Shown: piece by piece, positions 26,019 to 34,801 of the stretch | Layout of the letters: each line of letters opens with the position of its first letter | How positions within the stretch are numbered: position 1 is the first letter of the stretch | NCBI RefSeq assembly: GCF_003002955.1 | Contig: NZ_PVTJ01000011.1 | Span: forward strand, 1 to 64,000 | Source of the DNA: Glycomyces artemisiae | GTDB lineage: Bacteria > Actinomycetota > Actinomycetes > Mycobacteriales > Micromonosporaceae | Length of the DNA stretch: 64,000 nucleotides | Direction of reading: 5' to 3' | The notes under the pieces: generated by a model | The model's database searches: none | What the model saw: the letters and a program-made list of their open reading frames with translations, nothing else | Told to the model about the DNA's origin: nothing | Made by a program: the position numbers and the translations under genes

Positions 26019-26696
26019 CTAATCCGCCGCGGGTTCCTCCGCCTTGCCCGCCCACCAGCCGACGGCGTGGCCGATGTGCTGGCGCATGAGCTCCGCGCAC
26101 GCGTCGGCGTCGCCCGCCACGAGGTGGTCGAGGAGCCGGTGGTGCTCGGCCGCGGACACGTCGAGCATGCTCGTCTCCACGAGCGAGACCAGGCCGACCA
26201 GGCGGGTGCGGGCCCGCAGCTCGGCGATGGTCTCCACGAGCACCGGGTTGCCGAGGATCGCGGTCAGCTCCAGGTGGAACTTCTGGTCGGCGAGCAGGTA
26301 CGCGGTGAGGTCGCCCGAGCGGGCGCCCGCGACGATCTCGTCGGCCTGCGTGCGCAGCTCGGCGAGCCGCTCGGTCGGGAACGCGGCGGCCAGGCGCGCC
26401 ATCGCGGGCGGCTCCAGCAGCAGCCGGATCTCCACGATGTCGTGCAGCAGGTCGTCGCTCACGGCCGTGACCCGGAAGCCCTTGTTGCGCACCGGCTCCA
26501 CGAACCCGCGCTTCTCCAGGTCGAGGATCGCCTCCCGGACCGGCGTCGCCGACACGGCGAACTGCTCGGCCAGGCGCGGCACCGTCAGGAGCGCCCCGGG
26601 CGCGAGCTCGCCGGAGATGATCGCCGTCGACAGGGTCCGCTCCACGCGCGCGCGCAGGCTTTCACCCGGTTCAAGGCGATTGTCAGAGGTCAACAT
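26019..26696 (-). CDS. GntR family (FadR/FCD) regulator of the hydroxyproline locus
   Basis: 225-residue regulator: a winged helix (LAPGALLTVPRLAEQFAVSATPVREAILDLEKRGFVEP) and a C-terminal FCD effector domain with metal ligands in ADQKFHLEL, AEHHRLLDHL and MRQHIGHAV. FCD regulators usually bind small organic acids; hydroxyproline or a pathway intermediate is the likely effector here. I chose ATG 26696, which has GGGGAGCGG upstream; a longer frame to 26786 lacks support. It lies between the glycosidase/peptidase operon and the hydroxyproline operon, on the same strand. Confidence 0.9.
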   Translation of the reverse strand: MLTSDNRLEPGESLRARVERTLSTAIISGELAPGALLTVPRLAEQFAVSATPVREAILDLEKRGFVEPVRNKGFRVTAVSDDLLHDIVEIRLLLEPPAMARLAAAFPTERLAELRTQADEIVAGARSGDLTAYLLADQKFHLELTAILGNPVLVETIAELRARTRLVGLVSLVETSMLDVSAAEHHRLLDHLVAGDADACAELMRQHIGHAVGWWAGKAEEPAAD

Positions 26697-26772
26697 GATG
26701 GTTCCGCTCCCCACATGGCGCACTGGCCGCGCCGCCGTGCAGTGTACGCGATGCCGGCGACGATTCCGCTGG

Positions 26773-29433
26773 TCATGGCCGATCACACTTTCCGGGGATC
26801 ACGAGGCGCCGCCGCGGCTCCTCGTTCCCGGCGCGGTCGGTCGCGGCGTACTCGATCACCTGCGGCTCGTCGTCGATCGCGCGCGTGAACGCCTCCTGGA
26901 ACGTGCCCCAGAAGGTGCCGGGACCCTCCCACTGTATGCGCTCCACACCGGACACGCCGTCGTCGGCGTGGAGTGTGATCTCCACGCTCGCACCGAGGTC
27001 CTTCACGACGGCCCGCGAGACGGGCGGCGCGGTGTCGACGCTCAGTTCGCGGCTCACGGCGCCGGTGCAGCCTTCGGCGTCGGTCACGCGGGCCTCGACG
27101 AGGTGCACGCCTTCCTCCGTGATCGCGACGGGCCCGGTGTACGGGGCCCAGTCGCCGCCGCTGAGGCGCAGTTCGAGCCGGAGGTCGCCGTCGGCGCCGT
27201 CGATGTCGAAGCCGCGCAGGCGGATTCGCGGCGCGGTGGTGTACCAGCCGGAGGGCCCGGGCTCGTCCAGGACCTCGATGGCGACCGCGGGCGGGACCGT
27301 CCCCGGATCACGGACGACCGGGATGTCGGCGCGGTCGACGGCGCGGGGCGTGCCGGTGGCGCCGTCGAACGCGGCCGCGGCGGCGAGCACGGTCGCGAGT
27401 TCGTCGCGGCCCAGGAGCCCTTCGGCGCGGACCCGGGCGGCCGTGTCGGCGGCGCGAGCGAGGAACGCGGCGCGGTCGGCGAAGGACCCTGGGGCCCACA
27501 GCTCGTCGAGGAAGGTGGACCCGTCGGCGCGCTGGCGGTTCGGGACGCCGGTCCCGTTGCCGCCGAAGGCGATCTCGGCGTCGGCGGACCGCAGGTACAT
27601 GTGGTACCTGCCGTCCTCGCCGGACCAGCACGGCTCGAAGGCGATGCCGTCCAGTTCGATCGCGCCGTCGCGGCCGAGTGCGGCGAGGAGTTCGGCGCCG
27701 GTGCGGCCGGTGATGAGGCTCCCGTCGAAGGCGCGGCGGCCGTTGAGGGGGAACGCGAGGCCGGTCGTGGCGTCTGACTTGGCGAGCAGGAGCGTCGCGC
27801 CGAGGAACAGCGCGCACTGGCGCGGGTCGTCCACAGCGGCTTCGGCGCGCAGCGATACGGGGGTGGTCAAGGCGAGTTCGTCGCCGTCGCGCCAGGCGCG
27901 GGTGACGGCGGCGTACTCCCCCGCGGGCGGGGCGTCGAGGCGGTCGCCGTTCAATCGGAGTTCCGGTTCGCCTGCGGCCCAAGCGGGGACGCGGAAGTGC
28001 ACCGTGCGCTCGGTGCCGTCGCCGGAGCCGGAGAAGCGGAGCGACACGGACTCCCCCAGCGGGAAGCCGGAGCGCTGCGAGACGTGCAGGCCCGCGTCGG
28101 CCCAGTCGAGGTCGGCGTCCAGCGCGAGGTTCGCGTAGAGGCCGTCGGGGGCGGCGAGGAAGACCGTGTCCTGGTACTTGACGTGGTTCTCCAGGCCGGT
28201 GCCGCCGCAGCAGGTGCCGACGTTGTCGTACTCGCGCAGCGCGCCCGGGTGGACCGGGAACATGTACGTGACCTCGGGGCTCGTGTCGGAGCGGACCGCG
28301 CGGCGCGAGCCGAGGATGTGGTTGAGGACTGTGCGCTCGTAGTAGGCCATATAGCGGGGGTCGCGGGTGTGCGCGAAGAGGCGGCGGGCGAGCTTCAGCA
28401 GGTTGTAGCTGGCGCAGGTCTCGGCGTTGCGGTGGCCGACGTCGCCCGCGACGGTCTCGGGCGGGCCCCACAGCTCGCTCTCGCCGGTGCCGCCGTGGGC
28501 GTATATGCGGCCGGGCACGACCTGGTCCCAGATGCCAAGGGCCGCATCGAGGTAGCGGCGCTCACCGGTCTGCTCGTACTCGTCGACGTAGCCGATGAGC
28601 TGCGGCAGGTGCTGGTTGGCGTGCATGTCGGTGAGCACGTCGGTGCGCGAGGCGCCCGCGTCGAGCAGGCGGTCCTGGTCGAAGAACGCCGCGGTCTCCA
28701 GGAAGCGCGGCTCCTCGGCGGCGGCGCTGAGCCGGGCCATGGCCTCGTTCATGCCGCCGAACTCGCCCGCGATGTAGAGCGACCACATGCGCTGGCGCCG
28801 TTCGGGGTCGAGCCGCGAGAGGCGGCCGTGGACCCAGCGGCCCATTCCGACGGCGAGGCCGAGGGCCTGCCGGTTGCCGACGAGTTCGTAAGTGTCGAGC
28901 AGCCCGGCCATGATCTTGTGGCAGGTGTAGTAGGGCGCCCAGATCTCCCCGTACGGCGCGAAGTCCTCCAAGCGGGAGAACTGCCACTCCCCGTAGGCGG
29001 CGAGGAAGCCGTAGTGCGAGTACCGGCCCGTGGCGGCCAGCGCGGCCTGAACCTCGCCGAGCCCGGCCACGAACGCGTCCACTTTGGCCCGCAGCGCGGG
29101 GTCGTCCTCGCCCGCGGCGGCGATGGCGAGCATCGACAGGAAGTGGCCCGCGTAGTGGCCGCGCAGGAGGTTCGCGGTCTGGGCGTGCTCGCGGCCGGGG
29201 TAGTCGTGCTCGCCCCAGGCGTCCTCGTTGGGATGGCCGAAGTCCTCCCAGTTCCCGGGCGGGAGGGCCCCGCGGGTGTCGAGTCCGGCGTTGCGGCGGA
29301 AGACCGCGAGGAGGCGGTCCACGGGGTAGGCGCGGGCGAGGTGGAGCAGTTCCGTTCGGGCGCGGGCGAAGACGCTGCCGTCGTGGATGCGGGCGGCGCC
29401 GAGGGGGAAGGGCTGCAAGATGGGTGTGGTCAC
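26773..29433 (-). CDS. GH127-type beta-L-arabinofuranosidase (DUF1680) with C-terminal Ig-like region
   Basis: 886-residue glycosidase. The zinc-thiolate active site of the GH127/GH146 group is intact: Glu338 and Cys340 in AETCASYN, and Cys408-Cys409 in VGTCCGGTGLENH, with one of the last pair as nucleophile. The catalytic (alpha/alpha)6 barrel fills about residues 1-470, a beta domain follows, and the last 200 residues resemble Ig-like/OmpL47-type modules (VHLVEARVTDAEGC). There is no signal peptide, so it acts in the cytoplasm. It starts with GTG overlapping the aminopeptidase stop (GTGA) and ends the eight-gene operon. It should remove beta-L-arabinofuranose, for instance from hydroxyproline-arabinosides; activity on arabinan oligomers (GH146) is possible. 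Confidence 0.9.
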   Translation of the reverse strand: MTTPILQPFPLGAARIHDGSVFARARTELLHLARAYPVDRLLAVFRRNAGLDTRGALPPGNWEDFGHPNEDAWGEHDYPGREHAQTANLLRGHYAGHFLSMLAIAAAGEDDPALRAKVDAFVAGLGEVQAALAATGRYSHYGFLAAYGEWQFSRLEDFAPYGEIWAPYYTCHKIMAGLLDTYELVGNRQALGLAVGMGRWVHGRLSRLDPERRQRMWSLYIAGEFGGMNEAMARLSAAAEEPRFLETAAFFDQDRLLDAGASRTDVLTDMHANQHLPQLIGYVDEYEQTGERRYLDAALGIWDQVVPGRIYAHGGTGESELWGPPETVAGDVGHRNAETCASYNLLKLARRLFAHTRDPRYMAYYERTVLNHILGSRRAVRSDTSPEVTYMFPVHPGALREYDNVGTCCGGTGLENHVKYQDTVFLAAPDGLYANLALDADLDWADAGLHVSQRSGFPLGESVSLRFSGSGDGTERTVHFRVPAWAAGEPELRLNGDRLDAPPAGEYAAVTRAWRDGDELALTTPVSLRAEAAVDDPRQCALFLGATLLLAKSDATTGLAFPLNGRRAFDGSLITGRTGAELLAALGRDGAIELDGIAFEPCWSGEDGRYHMYLRSADAEIAFGGNGTGVPNRQRADGSTFLDELWAPGSFADRAAFLARAADTAARVRAEGLLGRDELATVLAAAAAFDGATGTPRAVDRADIPVVRDPGTVPPAVAIEVLDEPGPSGWYTTAPRIRLRGFDIDGADGDLRLELRLSGGDWAPYTGPVAITEEGVHLVEARVTDAEGCTGAVSRELSVDTAPPVSRAVVKDLGASVEITLHADDGVSGVERIQWEGPGTFWGTFQEAFTRAIDDEPQVIEYAATDRAGNEEPRRRLVIPGKCDRP

Positions 29434-30833
29434 GACTGCTGCGCCTTCGTCCAGGTCTCGATGCCTTCGGCGTCGATGGGGAGGGCCGCGGAGAGCACTT
29501 CGGAGCCGGTGTCCGTGACGAGCACGTCGTCTTCGAGGCGCACGCCGATGCCGCGCAGCTCCGGCGGGACGGTGAGGTCGTTGGCGTGGAAGTACAGGCC
29601 GGGTTCAACGGTCATGACGACGCCGGGTTCGAGCTCGGCGCCCATGTAGTCCTCGTACTCGGCCTTGGAGCAGTCGTGGACGTCGAGGCCGAGGTGGTGT
29701 CCGATGCCGCAGGCGAGGTAGCGGCGGTGCTGCTGGCCCTCCGGGGAGAGCGCCTCGTCCACGGACACCGGGAGGAGGCCCCAGTCGTGAAGGCCGGTGG
29801 CGATGACCTCCATTGCGGCGTAGTGGAAGTCGAGGTACTCGATGCCGGGCTTGATCTGGGCGAGCCCGGCGCGGTGGGCCTGCTCCACGAGGTCGTGGAC
29901 TTCGCGCTGGCGGGGGTTGAAGGTCCCGGAGGCGGGCAGGGTGCGGGTGACGTCGGCGGTGTAGAGGCTGCGGGCCTCGACGCCCATGTCGAGGAGGAGC
30001 ACCTCGTCGGGCAGGACCGGGCCGTCGCAGCGGACCCAGTGGAGGGTGGGCGCGTGGGGGCCGGAGCCGACGATGGTGGTGTAGCCGGTGCCGTTGCCGA
30101 AGGTGCGGGCGTGGCGGTCGAAGGTGCCTTGGAGCCAGCGCTCGCCGAGGCCGTCGGCGATGGCGTGCGGGATCTCGGCGGCGACGGCGGCGAAGCCCGC
30201 GACGGTGGCGTCGACGGCTTCGCGGAGCTGCGCGATCTCCCAGTCGTCCTTGACCATCCGCAGTTGCGAGAGGCGGCGGTCGAGGAGCGGGGAGGGTTCG
30301 AGGCCGAGCGCGGCGGCCTGGGTCGCGGTGGCGAGGGCTCCGGTGAGGTCGAGGCCGTCGAGGTCGGCCAGCGGTGCGACGGCGAGGCCGAGGGCGTCGG
30401 CCCATTCGGGCAGGCCCGGGGAGGCGCCGACCCAGAGTTCGCCGTGGGCGGCGTTCGCGAAGAACCCGGTGTCGCCGGGGCGGAACGGCGGGGGCATGAA
30501 CAGGCGAGCGTCGTGGCCGCCGGGCCGCGGGGCCATGACGAGGACGGCGCCTTCGATCTGGGCGCCGGTGAGCCACGTGAAGGAGCTGTCGGCGCGGAAG
30601 GCGTAGTCGTTGTCGTCGTTGCGGACCGGCGCGGTCCCGGCGGCGACCGCGATCGTCTCGCCGGGCAGGCGGGCGCTGAGGCGGTCGCGGTGGGCCGCGG
30701 CCGCTTCGGGTGCGCCGGGGACGGGGGTCGCGGGGACCGGCCCGGTGCCCCAGCCGGTGGCGATGTACTCGGTGAACGCGGGGGTCTCGGTCAGCTTCGG
30801 GTAGCGGGTGCCCGCGTACGGCGGCCGTGTCAT
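29430..30833 (-). CDS. Xaa-Pro aminopeptidase (M24B, PepP-like)
   Basis: Cleaves the N-terminal residue from X-Pro (and possibly X-Hyp) peptides. The 467-residue protein has an N-terminal AMP_N domain (FTWLTGAQIEGAVLV) and a pita-bread catalytic domain. Its metal ligands are LLDMGVEA (Asp), YTADVTRT (Asp), GIGHHLGLDVHD (His), MTVEPGLYF (Glu) and IGVRLEDDVLV (Glu). It overlaps both neighbours by 4 bp. Intracellular; its place between peptide transporter and arabinosidase suggests Pro/Hyp-rich peptides as substrates. Confidence 0.94.
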   Translation of the reverse strand: MTRPPYAGTRYPKLTETPAFTEYIATGWGTGPVPATPVPGAPEAAAAHRDRLSARLPGETIAVAAGTAPVRNDDNDYAFRADSSFTWLTGAQIEGAVLVMAPRPGGHDARLFMPPPFRPGDTGFFANAAHGELWVGASPGLPEWADALGLAVAPLADLDGLDLTGALATATQAAALGLEPSPLLDRRLSQLRMVKDDWEIAQLREAVDATVAGFAAVAAEIPHAIADGLGERWLQGTFDRHARTFGNGTGYTTIVGSGPHAPTLHWVRCDGPVLPDEVLLLDMGVEARSLYTADVTRTLPASGTFNPRQREVHDLVEQAHRAGLAQIKPGIEYLDFHYAAMEVIATGLHDWGLLPVSVDEALSPEGQQHRRYLACGIGHHLGLDVHDCSKAEYEDYMGAELEPGVVMTVEPGLYFHANDLTVPPELRGIGVRLEDDVLVTDTGSEVLSAALPIDAEGIETWTKAQQS

Positions 30834-32119
30834 CGGCGTTCTCCTCCTCGGTCGCGGACCAGGCCGCGCAGGCGGGTGAGGACCCGGCCCGACCCGATGC
30901 CGTCGTGCTCGAACTCGTTGGTCACCCACGCCTGGGCGTTGCCGATGCCGCCGAGGGTGTCCAGTTGCAGGCCGGAGTCGACGTACATGTCGTCGAAGTA
31001 GACGACCGCGGCGACGGGGACCTCGTTGGCGGCCAGGCGGTCGGGGTCGAAGACGCGGCTCCACTCGCGGCGCTCGGCGAGGGCGTGCACTGCGGGTGCG
31101 AAGCCGCGCAGGAGCCGGACCTCCTCGAACATCCACGGGAACGCCATCTCGCCGGTGAACGGGAGCGGGCGCACGTCTTCATTGAACTCGGGGCGGCGGT
31201 CGCGCTCGCGCTGCGCGGCCCACGCGGTGGGGCCGTTCGGGCCGTCGCCGTAGATGGACTCCTGGAGGGTCCAGAAGAGCGGGTTCGCGGCGGAGGAGGT
31301 GCGGGCGAGGACGTCGGCGAGGAAGCCTTCGGAGAGGCGGCCGTCGCGGATGAACGCGTGCTCCACGAGCCAGTGCATCCGCTCGAAGCCGGGCTTCATG
31401 CCGAAGTCGATCCCGAGGGACTGGAAGCGGCGCACGGTGAGCACGTCGCCGTCCGGCAGGAGCACAGGCTCGGCGGCGAGCCGGTCGGCGATGGCCGCAA
31501 CGGCGTCGGCGTCGTGCGGGTAGCGGCGGTAGTACTCGGCGGTCTTGGCGGCGACGCGGTCGAAGGTGCGGCGGTAGACCTCGTCGGCGCTCATCGGGTT
31601 GCCGGGGATGCCGCCGCACACGTACGCGGCGGCGAGCGCCTCGGGCGCGTGCGAAAGGTAGGCGAGGGTGAGCCAGCCGCCGTAGGACTGCGCGAGGGTC
31701 GTCCACTTGCGACCGCCGTAGACGTGGGCGCGCACGTGTTCGAGGTCGCGCACGATCGAGTCGGCGCGGAAGCACGCGAGGTAGTCGGCTCCGGCCTCGG
31801 CGTCCCCGAGCTCGGCGACGATCTGCGCGTCGAGCGGGGTGCTGCGGCCGGTGCCGCGCTGGTCGACGAGGACCACGCGGTAGTCGTCCAGGGCCTCCTC
31901 GATCCAGCCGTCGGCCTTGAGGGGCCGCGGGTTCGCGCCGCCGGGGCCGCCCTGGAGGTAGGTGAGCAGCGGCAGGTCGGCGCCGCGCTTGTCGGGGTCG
32001 ACGAGTTCGCGCACGAACACCTCGATCGTGCCGCGGGACGGGTCGGCCCAGTCGAGCGGCACGTCCACGTACCGCTCGCTGACCCGCATGCCCGGCATCG
32101 AGTACTCCACTGTGGTCAT
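30830..32119 (-). CDS. Prolyl aminopeptidase-like alpha/beta hydrolase (S33)
   Basis: 429-residue serine peptidase of the proline iminopeptidase group. The oxyanion segment is LQGGPGGANPRP (HGGPG in most members), the nucleophile elbow TLAQSYGGW, the acid probably in VVYFDDMYVD, and the catalytic His in TNEFEHDGIG. It releases N-terminal proline, and some homologues accept hydroxyproline. No signal peptide. ATG 32119 overlaps the transporter ATPase stop. Together with the M24B peptidase it would break Pro/Hyp-rich peptides to amino acids. Confidence 0.9.
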   Translation of the reverse strand: MTTVEYSMPGMRVSERYVDVPLDWADPSRGTIEVFVRELVDPDKRGADLPLLTYLQGGPGGANPRPLKADGWIEEALDDYRVVLVDQRGTGRSTPLDAQIVAELGDAEAGADYLACFRADSIVRDLEHVRAHVYGGRKWTTLAQSYGGWLTLAYLSHAPEALAAAYVCGGIPGNPMSADEVYRRTFDRVAAKTAEYYRRYPHDADAVAAIADRLAAEPVLLPDGDVLTVRRFQSLGIDFGMKPGFERMHWLVEHAFIRDGRLSEGFLADVLARTSSAANPLFWTLQESIYGDGPNGPTAWAAQRERDRRPEFNEDVRPLPFTGEMAFPWMFEEVRLLRGFAPAVHALAERREWSRVFDPDRLAANEVPVAAVVYFDDMYVDSGLQLDTLGGIGNAQAWVTNEFEHDGIGSGRVLTRLRGLVRDRGGERR

Positions 32120-32973
32120 GCTTCCGCCTCCTGTCGCTCCCGCCGCGCCGCCTCGTTGCGGCGCCGTGCGGCGTCCCATTCCGGCCTGATCCTAGGGACG
32201 GCCGCGAGGAGCTTGCGCGTGTACGGGTCCTGCGGGTCCTCGAAGACCCGGTCGCGCTCGCCGGACTCGACGATCCGACCCTCGTTCATGACCGCGACGC
32301 GGGTCGCGATCTGCCGCACCACCGCCAAGTCGTGCGCGATGAACAGGTAGCTGAAGCCCTCCTCGTCCTGAAGGCGCCGCAGGAGGTTGATGACCTGCGC
32401 CTGCACCGACACGTCGAGCGCCGAGACGGCCTCGTCGGCGATGATGAGCCTCGGCGAGACCGCGAGCGCGCGGGCGATGCCGATGCGCTGGGCCTGCCCG
32501 CCGGAGAACTGGGCGGGGAAGCGCGCCGAGTGGTCGGGGTTGAGGCCGACGCGCTCCATGAGCGCCTTGGTGAACACCCGCGCACCGCCGGGGACCGGGC
32601 GCTTCTGGTAGACGAGCGGGGCGGTGACGATCCGCTCGACGGTGTGCTTCGGGTTCAGGGACGAGTACGGGTCCTGGAAGACCACCTGCACTTCGCCGCG
32701 GTACGCGTGGAGGTCCTTCCCGGTGAGGGCGTGGACCTCCCGCCCGGCGAACTCGATGGTCCCGGCGGTGGTGTCGATGAGCCGGGCGATGAGGCGCGCG
32801 GTGGTGGACTTCCCGGAGCCCGATTCGCCGACGAGCGCGAGCGTCTCGCCGGTGCGCACTTCGAGGGACACGTCGTCGACGGCGCGGAGCGTCGCGGTGC
32901 GGCCCAGGAGGCCGTTGCCGCGGATCGCGAACTCCTTGACGAGGTTGCTCGCGCGGAGCAGGGGTTCGCTCAT
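32116..32973 (-). CDS. Oligopeptide ABC importer ATPase (DppF/OppF-like)
   Basis: 285-residue ATPase: Walker A GESGSGKSTT, Q-loop VVFQDPYSSLNPKHTV, signature FSGGQAQRIGIARAL, Walker B LIIADEAVSALDV, and the C-terminal oligopeptide-transporter extension (RIVESGERDRVFEDPQDPYTR). It pairs with the ATPase encoded just upstream, with a 4-bp overlap on each side. Confidence 0.95.
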   Translation of the reverse strand: MSEPLLRASNLVKEFAIRGNGLLGRTATLRAVDDVSLEVRTGETLALVGESGSGKSTTARLIARLIDTTAGTIEFAGREVHALTGKDLHAYRGEVQVVFQDPYSSLNPKHTVERIVTAPLVYQKRPVPGGARVFTKALMERVGLNPDHSARFPAQFSGGQAQRIGIARALAVSPRLIIADEAVSALDVSVQAQVINLLRRLQDEEGFSYLFIAHDLAVVRQIATRVAVMNEGRIVESGERDRVFEDPQDPYTRKLLAAVPRIRPEWDAARRRNEAARRERQEAEA

Positions 32974-33806
32974 CGGTCCTCCTCTGACGTGGTGCGCAGC
33001 AGCCCGATCTCGTCGTCGATGCGGGGGACGGCGTCGAGGAGCATGCGGGTGTAGTCGGCCTGCGGGTCGCAGAAGACCCGCTCGGCGGTGCCCTGCTCGA
33101 CGAGGTCGCCCTCGCGCATGACGACGATCTGGTCGGCGACCTCGCTGACGACGGCGAGGTCGTGGGTGATCAGGATGAGCCCGGCGCCGGTGTCGCGGCG
33201 GATCTCGGCCAGGAGGTCGAGGATCTGGGCCTGCACGGTGACGTCGAGGGCCGTGGTGGGCTCGTCGGCGATGATGAGGTCGGGCTCCATGCTCAGGGTC
33301 ATCGCGATCATGACGCGCTGGCGCATGCCGCCGGAGAACTGGTGCGGGTAGTGGTCGACGCGGCGGGCGGCGTCGCGGATGTGGACGCGTTCCATCGCCT
33401 CGATCGCCACGTTGCGGGCCTCGCGGCGGGTGACGCCGGTGCGGTGCGAGCGGTAGGCCTCGGCGATCTGGGTGCCCACGGTGTAGTACGGGTTGAGCGA
33501 GGACAGCGGGTCCTGGAAGACCATGGCGATGCGGTCGCCGCGGATCGCCTGCATCTCGCGTTCGCGCAGGGTGGTGAGTTCCCTGCCGTCGAGTTCGATG
33601 GAGCCGGTGCGCTTGGCGCCCTTGGGGAGCAGGCCCATGATGGCGATGCTCGTCATGGACTTGCCTGAACCGGATTCGCCGACGATGCCGAGGGCGCCGC
33701 CGCGCGGCAGGTCGAAGGCGAGGTGCTTGACGACGTCGGTGTGCCCGGCGGCTGTGGTGAAGCCGACGGTGAGGTCGCGGACGCGCAGGAGCGGGTGGCC
33801 GGTCAT
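32970..33806 (-). CDS. Oligopeptide ABC importer ATPase (DppD/OppD-like)
   Basis: 278-residue ATPase: Walker A GESGSGKSMTS, Q-loop MVFQDPLSSLNPYYTV, signature FSGGMRQRVMIAM, Walker B LIIADEPTTALDV, and the C-terminal QADYTRMLLDAVPR element of the peptide family. It is translationally coupled to the permease before it and the second ATPase after it. Confidence 0.95.
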   Translation of the reverse strand: MTGHPLLRVRDLTVGFTTAAGHTDVVKHLAFDLPRGGALGIVGESGSGKSMTSIAIMGLLPKGAKRTGSIELDGRELTTLREREMQAIRGDRIAMVFQDPLSSLNPYYTVGTQIAEAYRSHRTGVTRREARNVAIEAMERVHIRDAARRVDHYPHQFSGGMRQRVMIAMTLSMEPDLIIADEPTTALDVTVQAQILDLLAEIRRDTGAGLILITHDLAVVSEVADQIVVMREGDLVEQGTAERVFCDPQADYTRMLLDAVPRIDDEIGLLRTTSEEDR

Positions 33807-34801
33807 GCCGCGCTCCCCACGCGCACCCGCGGGTCGATCGCGGTGTACAGCAGGTCGACGACCATGTTGCCGACGACGACGAGGAACGCCGCGAGGAGCG
33901 TGACGCCCATGATGACGGGCTGGTCGTTCTTGGTGATCGAGTCGGCGGCGAGCTTGCCGACGCCGTTGAGGCCGAACACGGTCTCGGTGATGAGGGCGCC
34001 GCCGAGGAGCCCGGCGAAGTCCATGCCGAAGATCGTGACGATCGGCGTGAGGGCCGGGCGCAGCGCGTGGCGCCGCCAGACGAGGCCGGGGCTGAGGCCC
34101 TTCGCGCGGGCGGTGCGCACGTAGTTCTCCTGGAGGGTCTCGATGACGTTGGCGCGCGTAAGCCTGGTGTAGACGGCGGCGGCGCCGATGGAGAGCACGA
34201 TCCAGGGCATGAGGAAGTTCATGAACCACTGGAGCGGGTCCTCGCTGAACGGCACGGCCTGCGGGAACGGGAGCCAGCCGAGCGTGACGACCAGGAGGAA
34301 CTGGAGCGACAGGGCGAGGACGTAGTTCGGGACGGACATCCCGGTGAGGGTGAGGCCGGTGATGAACCGGTCGGTGAACTTGCCTTCGCGAACAGCGGAG
34401 ACGAGCCCGGCGGAGACGCCCGCGAGGAGCCACAGCACCGCGGCGCCGATGGCGACCGTGGCCGAGACGGGGAGGCGCTGGAGGATCATGCCGGTGACCG
34501 GCTGGCTCGACTGGAACGAGTAGCCGAGGCAGGGCGCGACGCATTCGACGGCGTTCGCGCCCGTCCCGTAGGTGCGGCCGACGAACAGGCCCGACAGGAA
34601 CGTCCAGAACTGCTGCCAGAACGGCTGGTCGAGGCCGAGGTTCGCGCGGATCTGGTCGATGGCCTCGGGCGTGCAGTTCTTGCCGCAGATCTGCACGGCC
34701 GGGTCGGGCGAGAGCACGAAGAAGATCACGTAGGTGAACAGGCACACCAGGAACAGCACGACGGCCATGCCCAGCAGGCGGTTCGCGAGGAAGCGGATCA
34801 T
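33803..34801 (-). CDS. Oligopeptide ABC importer permease (DppB/OppB-like)
   Basis: 332-residue inner permease with six membrane segments. The N-terminal part is MIRFLANRLLGMAVVLF and the EAA loop VRTARAKGLSPGLVWRRHALRPALTP. A large external loop contains four cysteines (QICGKNC, VECVAPC) that could form disulfides, a feature of some actinobacterial members. It overlaps the second permease gene and the ATPase by 4 bp each. Confidence 0.95.
   Translation of the reverse strand: MIRFLANRLLGMAVVLFLVCLFTYVIFFVLSPDPAVQICGKNCTPEAIDQIRANLGLDQPFWQQFWTFLSGLFVGRTYGTGANAVECVAPCLGYSFQSSQPVTGMILQRLPVSATVAIGAAVLWLLAGVSAGLVSAVREGKFTDRFITGLTLTGMSVPNYVLALSLQFLLVVTLGWLPFPQAVPFSEDPLQWFMNFLMPWIVLSIGAAAVYTRLTRANVIETLQENYVRTARAKGLSPGLVWRRHALRPALTPIVTIFGMDFAGLLGGALITETVFGLNGVGKLAADSITKNDQPVIMGVTLLAAFLVVVGNMVVDLLYTAIDPRVRVGSAA

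Noticed and set aside
26044..31001. Several long plus-strand frames opposite the GntR, GH127 and aminopeptidase genes
   Set aside because: They are antisense shadows in high-GC DNA with low-complexity Val/Gly/Glu/Arg composition and no domains, while the minus-strand proteins have intact active sites.
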